In this document: one piece after another, positions 56,086 to 64,000 of the stretch
Layout of the letters: each line of letters begins with the position of its first letter
Position numbering within the stretch: position 1 is the first letter of the stretch
Source of the DNA: Levilinea saccharolytica
Lineage (GTDB): Bacteria > Chloroflexota > Anaerolineae > Anaerolineales > Anaerolineaceae
Assembly: GCF_001306035.1 (NCBI RefSeq)
Contig: NZ_LGCM01000035.1
Span: 91,785 to 155,784, forward strand
Reading direction: 5' to 3'
Length of the DNA stretch: 64,000 nucleotides
The notes under the pieces: generated by a model
Told to the model about the DNA's origin: nothing
The model's input: the letters and a program-made list of their open reading frames with translations, nothing else
The model's database searches: none
Made by a program: the position numbers and the translations under genes

Positions 56086-57905
56086 TGCAGGGCGGCCCGA
56101 TGCGGCAATTAGCGGAAACGAAGGAAGAAAAGGCGAAAAACAGCCGCCAGGTGGTGGGGCGGATGGTGGGGCTTTTGCGGCCCTATTGGGGCTGGATGGC
56201 GGCAGCCATGGGGCTGGTTTTGATCTCTGCGGCGGCGCAGGGGGCAGGGCCGGTCTTAATTGGCCGAGCAGTGGATACCCTGATCGTTGAGAAGGATTTG
56301 ACGGGGCTGGCATGGACGATGGTGGCGCTGGCAGGGGTGTACTTCCTGAACATGGTTGCCTTCCGCTACCAGGTGTATTTTATGGCTCGTGCGGGCATGC
56401 AGCTGCTGACGGATTTGCGCCAGCGCGTGTTTGATAAGCTGCAGGGGCTTTCGCTGCAATATCTGGAGAGCAAAGCGGCGGGAGATTTGATGAGCCGGTT
56501 GGTGAACGATATTGACGCGCTCAATTCGTTCTTCAGCCAGGCGCTGGCGCAGATGATTGGGGCTTTGTTCTCCCTGGTCGGCATCGGCGTGGCTATGATG
56601 CTGCTAAATTGGCAATTAGGCCTGGCGGTTTTGGTGATGGTTCCGGTGCTGCTGTGGACCACGAAAGTCTTCACCCAATGGGCGCGGCGGGCCTTCCGGC
56701 GCACGCGCGAGACGCTGGGGGACGTTTCGGCGGATTTGCAGGAAGAGCTGAGCGCGGTGAAGGTGGCTCAGGCGTTTAACCGCACAGACCGAAATGTGCA
56801 GCGCTTTGCGGAACGCAACGCGGCCAATCGCGACGCCAACGTGAACGCCACGGCGGTGACCTCCGCTTTTTCTCCGGCGATGGACGTACTCAGCACGCTG
56901 GATCTGGCCCTGGTGGTGGCGATGGGTGGGGTACTGGCCATTCGCGGGGTGGTGACGCCGGGAACGGTGGTGGCTTTCATTCAATATGTGCAGAACTTCT
57001 TTCGGCCCATTCAAACCGTAGCACAGATGTGGACCACGGCGCAGTCAGCCCTGGCGGCGGCGGAACGTGTCTTTGATTTGCTGGATCTGCCGGTTACGGT
57101 GGAAGATGCGCCCGATGCAGTGGAACTTACGGATGTGCGCGGCGAGGTGGTGTTTGAGCACGTCTCCTTTGGCTATGACCGGGAGGAGATGGTTTTGCAG
57201 GATGTGTCTTTCCGTGTGGCGCCGGGGCAGACCTTTGCCATTGTGGGTCCGACGGGGGCGGGAAAAACCACCCTGGTGAGCCTGTTGGCGCGCTTTTATG
57301 ACCCGGATGAGGGGCGGGTGCTGGTGGACGGTTTGGATGTGCGCCGGGCGGCTCAGCGCAGCCTGCGGCGCAAGATGGGGATTGTGACCCAGGAGCCGTT
57401 CTTGTTCTCTGGAACGGTGATGGATAATTTGCGTTACGGGCGCCTGGAGGCCAGCGATGAGGAAGTGATGGCGGCGGCCAAGGTGGCCAACGCAGATGAG
57501 TTCATCCGCAAGCTGCCCAACGGTTATCAGACCGAGGTGGGCGAACGCGGCAAGCTGCTGAGTCAGGGGCAGCGCCAATTGATATCCATCGCCCGGGCGG
57601 TGCTGGCCGACCCGCGCATTTTAATCCTGGATGAGGCCACCGCCAGCATTGACACACGCACCGAGGTGATGATTCAACAGGCGCTGAACCGGCTGCTGCA
57701 AGGCCGCACCAGTTTTGTGATCGCCCACCGTCTGTCCACCATCCGCAACGCGGACCAACTTCTGGTGATTCAAGATGGGGCATTGGTGGAGCAGGGCACG
57801 CATGAGGCGCTGCTGCGGGAGAACGGCCTGTACGCAGAGCTGTACCGGCGGCAATTTGGGTCGGTGGGCGAGCCGGCGGCGCTGCAGACGGTGACGGGTG
57901 ACTGA
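56082..57905 (+). CDS. Heterodimeric ABC exporter, subunit with catalytic ATPase residues
   Basis: The 607-residue partner has a membrane domain (about 40-325) and ATPase (355-595) with Walker A GPTGAGKTT, Walker B ILILDEATAS with the catalytic Glu and IAHRLST with the switch His; its signature is degenerate (LSQGQRQL). Together with the previous subunit it forms a drug or lipid exporter. It starts in an ATGA overlap with that gene, GGAGGAGG upstream; a longer in-frame reading inside the first gene is rejected. Confidence 0.94.
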   Translation: MMQGGPMRQLAETKEEKAKNSRQVVGRMVGLLRPYWGWMAAAMGLVLISAAAQGAGPVLIGRAVDTLIVEKDLTGLAWTMVALAGVYFLNMVAFRYQVYFMARAGMQLLTDLRQRVFDKLQGLSLQYLESKAAGDLMSRLVNDIDALNSFFSQALAQMIGALFSLVGIGVAMMLLNWQLGLAVLVMVPVLLWTTKVFTQWARRAFRRTRETLGDVSADLQEELSAVKVAQAFNRTDRNVQRFAERNAANRDANVNATAVTSAFSPAMDVLSTLDLALVVAMGGVLAIRGVVTPGTVVAFIQYVQNFFRPIQTVAQMWTTAQSALAAAERVFDLLDLPVTVEDAPDAVELTDVRGEVVFEHVSFGYDREEMVLQDVSFRVAPGQTFAIVGPTGAGKTTLVSLLARFYDPDEGRVLVDGLDVRRAAQRSLRRKMGIVTQEPFLFSGTVMDNLRYGRLEASDEEVMAAAKVANADEFIRKLPNGYQTEVGERGKLLSQGQRQLISIARAVLADPRILILDEATASIDTRTEVMIQQALNRLLQGRTSFVIAHRLSTIRNADQLLVIQDGALVEQGTHEALLRENGLYAELYRRQFGSVGEPAALQTVTGD

Positions 57906-57926
57906 GCTGCACACAAAAGGTGAAGC

Positions 57927-58988
57927 ATGGATGCATTAAAGCCGGGGAAGGTGGCGTTGTTGGGGTCGGGCGAGACCACGCACAGCGGCGGGCAGATCTT
58001 TGAGGCTCTGGCGCAGGGTCATCCGCGGCCTGTGCGGGTGAGTGTGTTGGAGACCCCGGCGGGGTATGAATTGAACTCTGACCGGGTGGCGGGGCGGGTG
58101 GCGGATTTTATCCGTCAGCGGCTGCAAAATTACCAGCCGGAGGTGACGGTGGTGCCTGCGCGCAAACGGGGAACCCCGCAAAGCCCCGAAAACCCCAGCG
58201 TGAATGAGGTGCTGCTGCACAGCCATCTGATTTACATGGGAGCCGGTTCTCCCAGCTATGCCGTGCGTCAGCTGCGGGGCAGTCTGGCCTGGGATTGGGT
58301 GCAGGCGCGCCACCGTCTGGGGGCAGATGTGGTGCTTACCAGCGCGGCCACCCTGGCGGTCAGCGCGTTTAGCCTGCCGGTGTATGAAATTTACAAGGTG
58401 GGCGAAGATCCGCATTGGAAGCGCGGGCTGGATTTCTTTCAGCCTTTTGGCCTGAACCTGGTGGTGGTGCCGCATTGGAACAACCGCGACGGCGGGGATG
58501 AGCTGGACACTTCGCACTGCTTTATGGGGGCGGAGCGGTTTGCAGCCCTGAAAACCCGACTGCCAACAGACTGCACCATTTTGGGGGTGGATGAGCGTAC
58601 GGCGGTCATTTTGGATCTGAGCGCGGGGACGGCCCAGGTGATGGGCGCGGGCGGGGTGACTTTGGCTCGGGGCGGAGCCGAACAGCGCTTTGAAAACGGC
58701 AGCCGTTGGCCGTTAACGCTCCTGGGGTCGTTTCAACCGTTGAGGGATGGGGAGACCGGGCTGCGTGCGGGAAGCTGGGAGCGGGCGCTGCGTGCGCTGG
58801 AAGAAGATCGCACGGCGGCGGGGCAGGTGCGGCAAGCGCCAGAGGAGGTGCTGCGCCTGGCCGCAGAGCGCCAACAGGCCCGCGAGCGGCGCGATTGGGC
58901 TGAGGCTGACCGGCTGCGCGGCGAGATTCAAGGCATGGGCTGGCAGGTGATGGACACGCCAGAAGGACCGCGTCTGGAGGCGTTGTAA
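57927..58988 (+). CDS. Peptidase S51-like (class I glutamine amidotransferase fold) protein with CysS-like C-terminus
   Basis: The 353-residue protein has an N-terminal cyanophycinase/peptidase E-like fold: VALLGSGETTHSGG, LIYMGAGSPSYAVRQL and LTSAATLAVSAF, where the second Ser may replace the usual elbow GWSAGA; activity is doubtful. About 60 C-terminal residues (RQQARERRDWAEADRLRGE, then VMDTPEGPRLE) match the C-terminal end of cysteinyl-tRNA synthetase. This could be a tRNA- or peptide-related function, but it is undefined. AAAGGTG precedes the ATG; it follows the exporter by 21 bases. Confidence 0.72.
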   Translation: MDALKPGKVALLGSGETTHSGGQIFEALAQGHPRPVRVSVLETPAGYELNSDRVAGRVADFIRQRLQNYQPEVTVVPARKRGTPQSPENPSVNEVLLHSHLIYMGAGSPSYAVRQLRGSLAWDWVQARHRLGADVVLTSAATLAVSAFSLPVYEIYKVGEDPHWKRGLDFFQPFGLNLVVVPHWNNRDGGDELDTSHCFMGAERFAALKTRLPTDCTILGVDERTAVILDLSAGTAQVMGAGGVTLARGGAEQRFENGSRWPLTLLGSFQPLRDGETGLRAGSWERALRALEEDRTAAGQVRQAPEEVLRLAAERQQARERRDWAEADRLRGEIQGMGWQVMDTPEGPRLEAL

Positions 58989-59020
58989 AAAACAGAGCGC
59001 CCATGCTTGCGGGCGCTCTG
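58987..59020 (-). terminator. Terminator of the DUF4870 gene
   Basis: CAGAGCGCCC (58993-59002) pairs with GGGCGCTCTG (59011-59020); the minus-strand tail is six Ts (58987-58992). It overlaps the stop codon of the convergent gene. Confidence 0.9.
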
Positions 59021-59042
59021 GCTCAGGACGAGAGGATGGAGA

Positions 59043-59474
59043 TTAGCCGGTGTAGGTGCTGCGCACCCATTGGCCGATTTGCCAGTACTGGAAATCTTCC
59101 CCGTTGTTGCATTTGACCGCGCCGACGATGCCGTAGATGATGGCGACCAGCGGCAGCAGGCTGATGACGATGGCAATGGGGATCAGGCAGATGCCTACCA
59201 GCACAGCCGAAAGCACGCCGGTGATGGTCCACGTGATGCCGGTGAGGATGCCGCCGCCGATCCACAGCACGCCTTGCATGATGAGGGATTGCAGGGATTG
59301 GTAGGCCACGTAGCGGGAGCGGTCTTTGTAGACCAGGTAGATGATCAGGGCGGCTACCGGCCCCAAAAAGCCGGTGAACAGGTTGGCCAACACAGACAGG
59401 TGGGAGAGCATGGCCCAGGTGCGCTCTTCCGAGGGGGAAAGGGGCGCAGGGGCAGGGTTTGGGCTGACAGTCAT
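59043..59474 (-). CDS. DUF4870 membrane protein
   Basis: The 143-residue protein has a short proline-rich N-terminus, the motif SEERTWAMLSHLSVL, two to three membrane helices, and YVAYQSLQSLIMQ between helices, all typical of DUF4870/Tic20-like proteins. Function unknown. AAGGAG lies at good distance before the ATG at 59474. A single-gene unit between two + strand genes. Confidence 0.85.
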   Translation of the reverse strand: MTVSPNPAPAPLSPSEERTWAMLSHLSVLANLFTGFLGPVAALIIYLVYKDRSRYVAYQSLQSLIMQGVLWIGGGILTGITWTITGVLSAVLVGICLIPIAIVISLLPLVAIIYGIVGAVKCNNGEDFQYWQIGQWVRSTYTG

Positions 59475-59601
59475 TTCAAAAGCTCCTTGATGGTTCCAAA
59501 AAAAGTGAGCAGTCCTAGCAAGCAGGGCAGGTGCGGTTGGGGCTTCACCCCCCAAGCCCATTGTACACCAATCTCCCCAGGCGTCAATTCTACCCGATTT
59601 G

Positions 59602-59610
59602 TGTTAAAAT
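59602..59610 (+). promoter_or_regulatory. Extended -10 element placed for a leaderless fmt transcript
   Basis: TGT-TAAAAT ends seven bases before the ATG at 59618, with no Shine-Dalgarno site in between. A second ATG at 59609 overlaps the -10 itself and is unlikely. Confidence 0.5.
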
Positions 59611-59617
59611 GGATCCG

Positions 59618-60538
59618 ATGTCAGAACACACGTTACGAGTCGTTTTTATGGGGTCGCCCGACTTTGCCCTTCCATCCCTGGAGCGGTTGGCGGCCCATTA
59701 TCCTGTGGTGGGGGTGGTGACACAGCCAGACCGGCCCGCCGGCCGCGGGCGCACGCTGACCCCGCCGCCGATTAAGCTGCTGGCGGACGAATTGGGGCTG
59801 CCGACCATTCAACCGGAAAAGCTGCGCATGCCCGAAGCCCAGGAACAACTGAGCGCCTGGGCGCCGGATTTGATCGTGGTGACGGCTTATGGGCAGATTT
59901 TGCGCCAAAATGTGCTGGATTTGCCGCGTTTCGGCGTGATCAACGTACATGCCTCGCTGCTGCCGCGCTGGCGCGGGGCGGCGCCCATTCAGGCGGCCTT
60001 GCTGCACGGCGACCGCGAAACGGGTGTAACCATCATGAAGCTGGACGCGGGGATAGACACCGGCCCCACCCTGGCGCGGCGGGTCACGGCTATTTCGGAA
60101 GACGACAACGCCGCCACCCTGAGCACGCGCCTGGCGCAGATGGGGGCGGATTTGCTGGTGGAGTGCCTGCCGGAATATCTGGAGGGCCGCCTGAAGGCTG
60201 TGCCGCAGCCCGAAGAAGGGGCCACTTACGCGGGCATGATCAAAAAAGAGGAAGGCCAACTGGATTTCAGCCAAAGCGCCGAAGCGTTGGTGCGGCGGGT
60301 GCGCGCTTTTACCCCCTGGCCGGGGGCGTTTACCTTTGTGGAAGGGGGACTGCTGAAGGTACTGCGGGCGCATGCTGCCGCGGGAAAGGGGGAGCCCGGC
60401 CAACGGGTGAGCGCGGGCGGAAAACCCGCTTTTGGCACGGCGCAGGGGCTGTTGGTGTTGGATGAGGTGCAGCCCGCGGGCAAGAAACCCATGTTGGGGG
60501 ATGTTTTCTTACGCGGTACCCGGCATTGGGAAAACTGA
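59618..60538 (+). CDS. fmt: Methionyl-tRNA formyltransferase
   Basis: The 306-residue protein carries VFMGSPDFALPSLERL, the active-site motif NVHASLLPRWRGAAPIQ, GVTIMKLDAGIDTGP and the C-terminal RNA-binding barrel (SAGGKPAFGTAQGLL). It formylates initiator Met-tRNA with 10-formyl-THF. Family similarity begins at ATG 59618; upstream extension has no match. It is followed after 12 bases by the panE-like gene. No def gene lies nearby, though fmt often pairs with it. Confidence 0.96.
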   Translation: MSEHTLRVVFMGSPDFALPSLERLAAHYPVVGVVTQPDRPAGRGRTLTPPPIKLLADELGLPTIQPEKLRMPEAQEQLSAWAPDLIVVTAYGQILRQNVLDLPRFGVINVHASLLPRWRGAAPIQAALLHGDRETGVTIMKLDAGIDTGPTLARRVTAISEDDNAATLSTRLAQMGADLLVECLPEYLEGRLKAVPQPEEGATYAGMIKKEEGQLDFSQSAEALVRRVRAFTPWPGAFTFVEGGLLKVLRAHAAAGKGEPGQRVSAGGKPAFGTAQGLLVLDEVQPAGKKPMLGDVFLRGTRHWEN

Positions 60539-60550
60539 GAAGCGGAACCG

Positions 60551-61606
60551 ATGAACATGCAATCTTCAGCGAACCTACGTTTTTTGTGTTTGGGCACGGG
60601 AGCCATTGGAACCTATATCGGCGGAAGCCTGGCAGCGGCGGGGCAACCCGTCGTTTTTGTGGATCGGCCAGAGATGGCCGCGCTGCTGAAAGAAAATGGG
60701 CTGCATATCCGCCGCAAGGATGACAGCCTGACGGTGACAGACCCGGATGTGGTCAGCTCAATGGAAGAAGCCCTGACGCACGGGCCTTTCGATGTGGGTA
60801 TTCTGGCGGTGAAGTCTTACGACACCGCCGGGCTGTTGGAGATGCTGGCGCCTTACAGCCTGGCGCTGCCGCCGATATTGTGCCTGCAAAACGGGGTGGA
60901 TAACGAACCGGCTTTGCAGCAGGTTTTGGGGGCCGAGCGCGTGATCCGCGGCACGGTGACCACGGCGGTGGGGCGGCTGGAGGCCGGTTCGGTGGTGGTG
61001 GAAAAGCTGCGCGGTATGGGGGTGGCCAACGAACACCTGCTGGCGTCCAATTTGGTGGCGGTGCTCAACACAGCCGGACTGCGCGCCCAGGCGTTTTCCT
61101 CCGGCGCGGCGATGAAATGGTCGAAGATGTTCACCAATTTGGTGACCAACGCCTCCTCGGCCATTTTGGGCATGCCCCCGGCGGAGATTCTGGCGGATGC
61201 GGCGCTGTACCGGCTGGAGCTGGCCCAACTGCGCGAGGCGCTGAGCGTGATGCGCGCTTTGGGGCACGCTGTGGTGGATTTGCCGGGCACACCGGTGCGC
61301 GCCCTGGCGTTCATCGTGCGCCGCTTTCCGGCGGCTTTCAGCCAGCCGCTGCTGCGCCAGGCTCTGGGCCGCGGTCGGGGGGGTAAAATGCCTTCCTTTT
61401 ACCTGGATCTGGAAAGCGGGCGCGGCAAAAGCGAAGTCGGCTTCTTAAACGGAGCGGTGGTGCGCTATGGAGCCGAGGTGGGGGTGAAAGCGCCGGTGAA
61501 CCAGGCTTTGACGGAGATTTTAACGGATTTGACGGAAGGCCGTTTGGCGCGAGAAGATTTTCTGCGCCGCCCGGCGGCATTGATTAATCGTATCTATGGA
61601 AGGTAA
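60551..61606 (+). CDS. Ketopantoate reductase family protein (PanE/ApbA)
   Basis: The 351-residue protein has the N-terminal NADP motif FLCLGTGAIGTYIGGSL, the ILAVKSYDT segment, CLQNGVDNE and the catalytic Lys in GAAMKWSKMFTNLVTNA. PanE reduces ketopantoate in coenzyme A synthesis; the family also has unrelated reductases, so the substrate is not certain. It is 351 residues, longer than E. coli PanE (303), with an insert near 255-280. It follows fmt and overlaps or abuts the amylase gene. Confidence 0.88.
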   Translation: MNMQSSANLRFLCLGTGAIGTYIGGSLAAAGQPVVFVDRPEMAALLKENGLHIRRKDDSLTVTDPDVVSSMEEALTHGPFDVGILAVKSYDTAGLLEMLAPYSLALPPILCLQNGVDNEPALQQVLGAERVIRGTVTTAVGRLEAGSVVVEKLRGMGVANEHLLASNLVAVLNTAGLRAQAFSSGAAMKWSKMFTNLVTNASSAILGMPPAEILADAALYRLELAQLREALSVMRALGHAVVDLPGTPVRALAFIVRRFPAAFSQPLLRQALGRGRGGKMPSFYLDLESGRGKSEVGFLNGAVVRYGAEVGVKAPVNQALTEILTDLTEGRLAREDFLRRPAALINRIYGR

Positions 61607-61613
61607 AGGGTTT

Positions 61614-63014
61614 ATGTCGGTTCCTGATTGGGTTTTTGATGCTGTTTTTTACCAGATTTTTCCTGACCGCTTCGCTAACGGAGATCTCCACAACGACCCG
61701 CCCAACCTTCAGGCGTGGAATTCACAGCCTGAGCTGCACAGCTTCTACGGGGGCGATTTGCAGGGGATCATTGAAAAGTTGGATCATCTGACGGAACTGG
61801 GAGTCAACGCCCTGTATTTGAACCCCATTTTCCTGGCACCTTCGCCGCACCGGTACAATACCACCGATTACTTCACCATTGACGACAAATTGGGGACGAT
61901 GGCGGATTTTCGAGCGCTGCTGGAGGCGGCCCATGCGCGCGGCATCCGCGTGATTCTGGATGGGGTGTTTAACCACACTGGGCGCGGATTCTTCGCCTTT
62001 GCGGATATCCTGGAAAATCAGGAGCACAGCCCGTATCAGGATTGGTACCACATTCACCATTTTCCGGTGGATGCCTACAACCCCGGCGAGCTGAAGGATT
62101 ACGTGGGGTGGTGGGGAATTAAAAGCCTGCCTAAGCTGAACACCGACACGCCAGCGGTGCGGGCATATCTGCTGCGGGTGGCGCGGTACTGGATGGAGCA
62201 GGGGGCAGACGGATGGCGTTTGGATGTGCCCAATGAGATTGACGACGACGCTTTCTGGGCGGAGTTCCGCCAGGTGGTGCGCGAGACCAACGCTCAGGCG
62301 TATCTGCTGGGCGAAATTTGGGAGGCCTCACCGCGCTGGGTGAGCGAGGGACATTTTGACGGCCTGATGAATTACCCGCTGCGCGAGGGTGTGATTGCGC
62401 TGCTGAACGGTGAAATTCAGGTGTCGCAGTTCCGCACGCGCATGGAAGACTTGCTGGCGCAGTATTCACTGGAGCAGGCCTTGGCCATGTATAACCCCCT
62501 GGGCACGCACGACACGGCGCGAATTTACACCGTGCTGAACGGGCAGATTGCGCTGCTGCGGCTGGCCTATTTGATCCAGTTTGCGTTTCCGGGAGCCCCC
62601 GCCATTTATTACGGGGATGAGATTGGCCTGGCGGGCGGCAAAGACCCCGACTGCCGCCGTACCTTTCCCTGGGATCCGCAGCGCTGGAAAATGGAAATTT
62701 TCGAATGGGTGCAGCAATTGACCGCGGCGCGCAAAGAAATGACGGCGCTGCGCCGGGGTGAATTTGCCAGCCTGTTTGTGGATGACGCCGGTGGGGTGTA
62801 TGCCTTCAGCCGCCAGAGCCAGGATGACCTGGCGGTGGCGGTGATCCACGCCCGCGCCGAGGTGCAGGAAATTCTCCTGCCGCTCAAGGGGGCCTGGAAG
62901 CCGGGCCAAAAGGTGCGGGATTGGATGAGCGGGACTGAGATGCAGGTGGAGGCAGACGGGCTGCGGCTGAGTTTGCAGCCGTACCAGGGCATGCTGCTGC
63001 ACGCTGCGGATTAG
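61614..63014 (+). CDS. Cytoplasmic GH13 alpha-amylase/cyclomaltodextrinase-like enzyme
   Basis: The 466-residue protein has a GH13 barrel: AVFYQIFPDRFANGD, GVFNHTG, catalytic Asp in GWRLDVPNEI, acid Glu in LLGEIWEAS and the late Asp in LGTHDTARI. No signal peptide is present, so it works inside the cell, probably on imported maltodextrins, like neopullulanase/cyclomaltodextrinases but without their N-terminal domain. The ATG at 61614 has AAAGGG upstream; an ATG 18 bases earlier overlaps the preceding gene. It fits with the GH57 lipoprotein and sugar importer at 34-39 kb. Confidence 0.92.
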   Translation: MSVPDWVFDAVFYQIFPDRFANGDLHNDPPNLQAWNSQPELHSFYGGDLQGIIEKLDHLTELGVNALYLNPIFLAPSPHRYNTTDYFTIDDKLGTMADFRALLEAAHARGIRVILDGVFNHTGRGFFAFADILENQEHSPYQDWYHIHHFPVDAYNPGELKDYVGWWGIKSLPKLNTDTPAVRAYLLRVARYWMEQGADGWRLDVPNEIDDDAFWAEFRQVVRETNAQAYLLGEIWEASPRWVSEGHFDGLMNYPLREGVIALLNGEIQVSQFRTRMEDLLAQYSLEQALAMYNPLGTHDTARIYTVLNGQIALLRLAYLIQFAFPGAPAIYYGDEIGLAGGKDPDCRRTFPWDPQRWKMEIFEWVQQLTAARKEMTALRRGEFASLFVDDAGGVYAFSRQSQDDLAVAVIHARAEVQEILLPLKGAWKPGQKVRDWMSGTEMQVEADGLRLSLQPYQGMLLHAAD

Positions 63015-63418
63015 GGGTTACCCTCCCAACCGATCTCTTCCGCGGCCACGAATAAATCCGTTGTGGATATAATCCCAACCAGCTGGTTGTTTTCGTCCAC
63101 CACTGGCATGTGATTGATATGCGCGGCCTGCATGCGGCGCGAACATTCGGTGAGGCTCCAATCGGCCTGGGCGGTGAGCACCGGCGCGGTCATGATCTCA
63201 CGCACGGCCACTTCGGCGGGCTGGCGCTCGGCGGCCAGGATTTTATTACGGATGTCGGTGCTGGTGAGGATGCCGTAGCGGGATTCGCTGTCGTTGAGGA
63301 CCACCACCAGGCTGTGAATACGGCGGCGGCGCATGAGGGTCAGGGCGTAGTTGACGCAGCTGTCTGGATCAATCACGATCACCGGGCTGCTCATCCAATC
63401 TTTGACTTGATGGGCCAT
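63011..63418 (-). CDS. CBS-domain protein
   Basis: The 135-residue protein is a bare pair of CBS domains: VKDWMSSPVIVIDPDSCV, YGILTSTDIRN, then VREIMTAPVLTAQADW and HMPVVDENNQLVGIISTTDLF. Such pairs sense adenine nucleotides or SAM. AGGAGG precedes the ATG. It is nine bases downstream of the pterin dehydratase gene, and its end overlaps the convergent amylase end by four bases. Confidence 0.92.
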   Translation of the reverse strand: MAHQVKDWMSSPVIVIDPDSCVNYALTLMRRRRIHSLVVVLNDSESRYGILTSTDIRNKILAAERQPAEVAVREIMTAPVLTAQADWSLTECSRRMQAAHINHMPVVDENNQLVGIISTTDLFVAAEEIGWEGNP

Positions 63419-63427
63419 TTCAACCTC

Positions 63428-63790
63428 CTAAACAAAATGCGGACGCAGGAATTCGCGGTACAGGTCATCGCAGCGCGCGGCGAGGATGAAATCGTTGCGG
63501 TGCAGACCGCCCAGGGTATGAGTCCACCAGCGCACGGTGACTTGCGCCCATTCCAGCACCAACACGGGGTGATGGTGGTTTTCTTCGGCCAGATGGGCCA
63601 CCTGGTGGACGAATTTCAGCCCCTGTAGATAGGTTTTGAAGGGAAAGCGGCGTTGAAGCTGGGGGATGCCTTCGATTTCGATGTGATCCCAACGGGGGAG
63701 TTGGGGGAGCAGGGCGGCGACCTCGGCGGGGGTGAGGCCCACGGCTCCGCGGCGGCAAGGGGTGCAGGTTTCCTGACTGAGGGGATTCAT
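63428..63790 (-). CDS. phhB: 4a-hydroxytetrahydrobiopterin dehydratase (PCD/DCoH)
   Basis: The 120-residue protein contains the PCD active-site set ENHHHPVLVLEWAQVTV and TLGGLHRNDFILAARCD. It dehydrates pterin carbinolamine formed by aromatic hydroxylases; in bacteria without these it may serve molybdopterin or folate. The N-terminus has CTPCRRGA, seen in other short PCDs. There is no Shine-Dalgarno site; TATAAT lies six bases before the ATG, so the transcript is probably leaderless. An IS982-type element lies about 45 bases upstream. Confidence 0.92.
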   Translation of the reverse strand: MNPLSQETCTPCRRGAVGLTPAEVAALLPQLPRWDHIEIEGIPQLQRRFPFKTYLQGLKFVHQVAHLAEENHHHPVLVLEWAQVTVRWWTHTLGGLHRNDFILAARCDDLYREFLRPHFV

Positions 63791-63796
63791 ACTTTA

Positions 63797-63802
63797 ATTA
63801 TA
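63797..63802 (-). promoter_or_regulatory. -10 element placed for a leaderless phhB transcript
   Basis: Minus-strand TATAAT ends six bases before the ATG at 63790. A TTGACA (63810-63815) lies only seven bases further upstream, too close to serve as its -35. Confidence 0.55.
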
Positions 63803-63835
63803 TCGAAATTGTCAAATTTAGCCGAGAAATAGTTA

Positions 63836-64000
63836 ACCTAAGTTGCTACCTTGATAGGTAGTGAAATAAAAGGTCCATGCGAACTGAGGTAAAGTAAAGG
63901 TGCTCAAGCCAAAACGATACCGGAGAAGCGCATGGACACCCAAATTGTACTCGTGTTTTGTCTTTGTGATGACCTGTTGAAGGGACTGCATCATATCGAG
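63836..64000 (+). mobile_element. IS982-family insertion sequence, left end and start of transposase (truncated by window)
   Basis: A transposase N-terminus of IS982 type begins at 63932, preceded by about 95 AT-richer bases. The left end is probably near ACCTAAGTTGCTACC (63836-63850), but the terminal repeat cannot be confirmed because the right end is outside the window. Confidence 0.55.
63932..64000 (+). CDS. IS982-family transposase, N-terminal fragment
   Basis: ATG at 63932 after CGGAGAA opens a frame that stays open to the window edge (23 codons): MDTQIVLVFCLCDDLLKGL then HHIE. IS982 transposases typically start with this pattern of Asp near the start and CDDLLK. The fragment is short, so the family call rests on this motif only. 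Confidence 0.7.
   Translation, partial: MDTQIVLVFCLCDDLLKGLHHIE

Overview
The window looks like chromosomal DNA of a GC-rich, fermentative, probably anaerobic bacterium, most likely a member of the Chloroflexota (Anaerolineae-type). This rests on the gene mix: a biotin-dependent sodium-pumping decarboxylase, a complete Mrp antiporter, lipoproteins with long Pro/Thr linkers, maltodextrin uptake and degradation, and a GlyA-GcvT fusion. No rRNA gene is present to fix the assignment.

Layout. 1-2.6 kb: end of a carboxyltransferase gene plus gamma, biotin-carrier and beta subunits of a Na+-translocating decarboxylase. 2.7-11.6 kb: single genes (SDR oxidoreductase, MOSC protein, MFS transporter with a phosphatase-like partner, Ser/Thr kinase, tpiA, HExxH membrane protein, SET-domain protein behind a structured leader, lipB, adenosine-specific kinase). 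11.7-17.1 kb: a lipoprotein, then a minus-strand run of two membrane proteases (rhomboid, SDH_sah) followed by three single-pass coiled-coil proteins, one with a helix-hairpin-helix DNA-binding head. 17.3-21.5 kb: TauE/SafE-cupredoxin plus HMA metal pair, then an overlapping purD-M42-Nudix set. 21.8-29 kb: site-2 protease with CBS domains and the seven-function mrp operon in six genes. 29-33.8 kb: flavin/heme reductase with a 31-residue membrane peptide, a P-type ATPase and an Lrp regulator. 34-39.3 kb: a sugar ABC operon whose binding-protein gene is reduced to a 32-codon stub, two permeases and a GH57 lipoprotein. 39.4-48.7 kb: TGS-nucleoside kinase, aminotransferase, GlyA-GcvT fusion, lipase, methyltransferase, M29 aminopeptidase. 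48.8-63.8 kb: membrane subtilase, ECF sigma/DegV group, MarR with a heterodimeric ABC exporter, a peptidase S51-like protein, fmt, panE-like gene, GH13 amylase, CBS protein and pterin dehydratase. The window ends inside an IS982-type element.

How the genes work together. Sodium energetics links the decarboxylase and Mrp. Alpha-glucan use links the secreted GH57 enzyme, MalFG-type permeases and the intracellular GH13 enzyme; the transport ATPase must lie elsewhere. One-carbon chemistry links GlyA-GcvT and Fmt.

Two patterns cross gene boundaries. GC skew, judged by hand-counted samples, changes from C-rich on the + strand before about 34 kb to G-rich after it, on genes of both orientations. 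Four genes (lipB, the HEPN-like gene, fmt, pterin dehydratase) have a -10 hexamer only 6-7 bases before the start codon, as expected for leaderless mRNAs.
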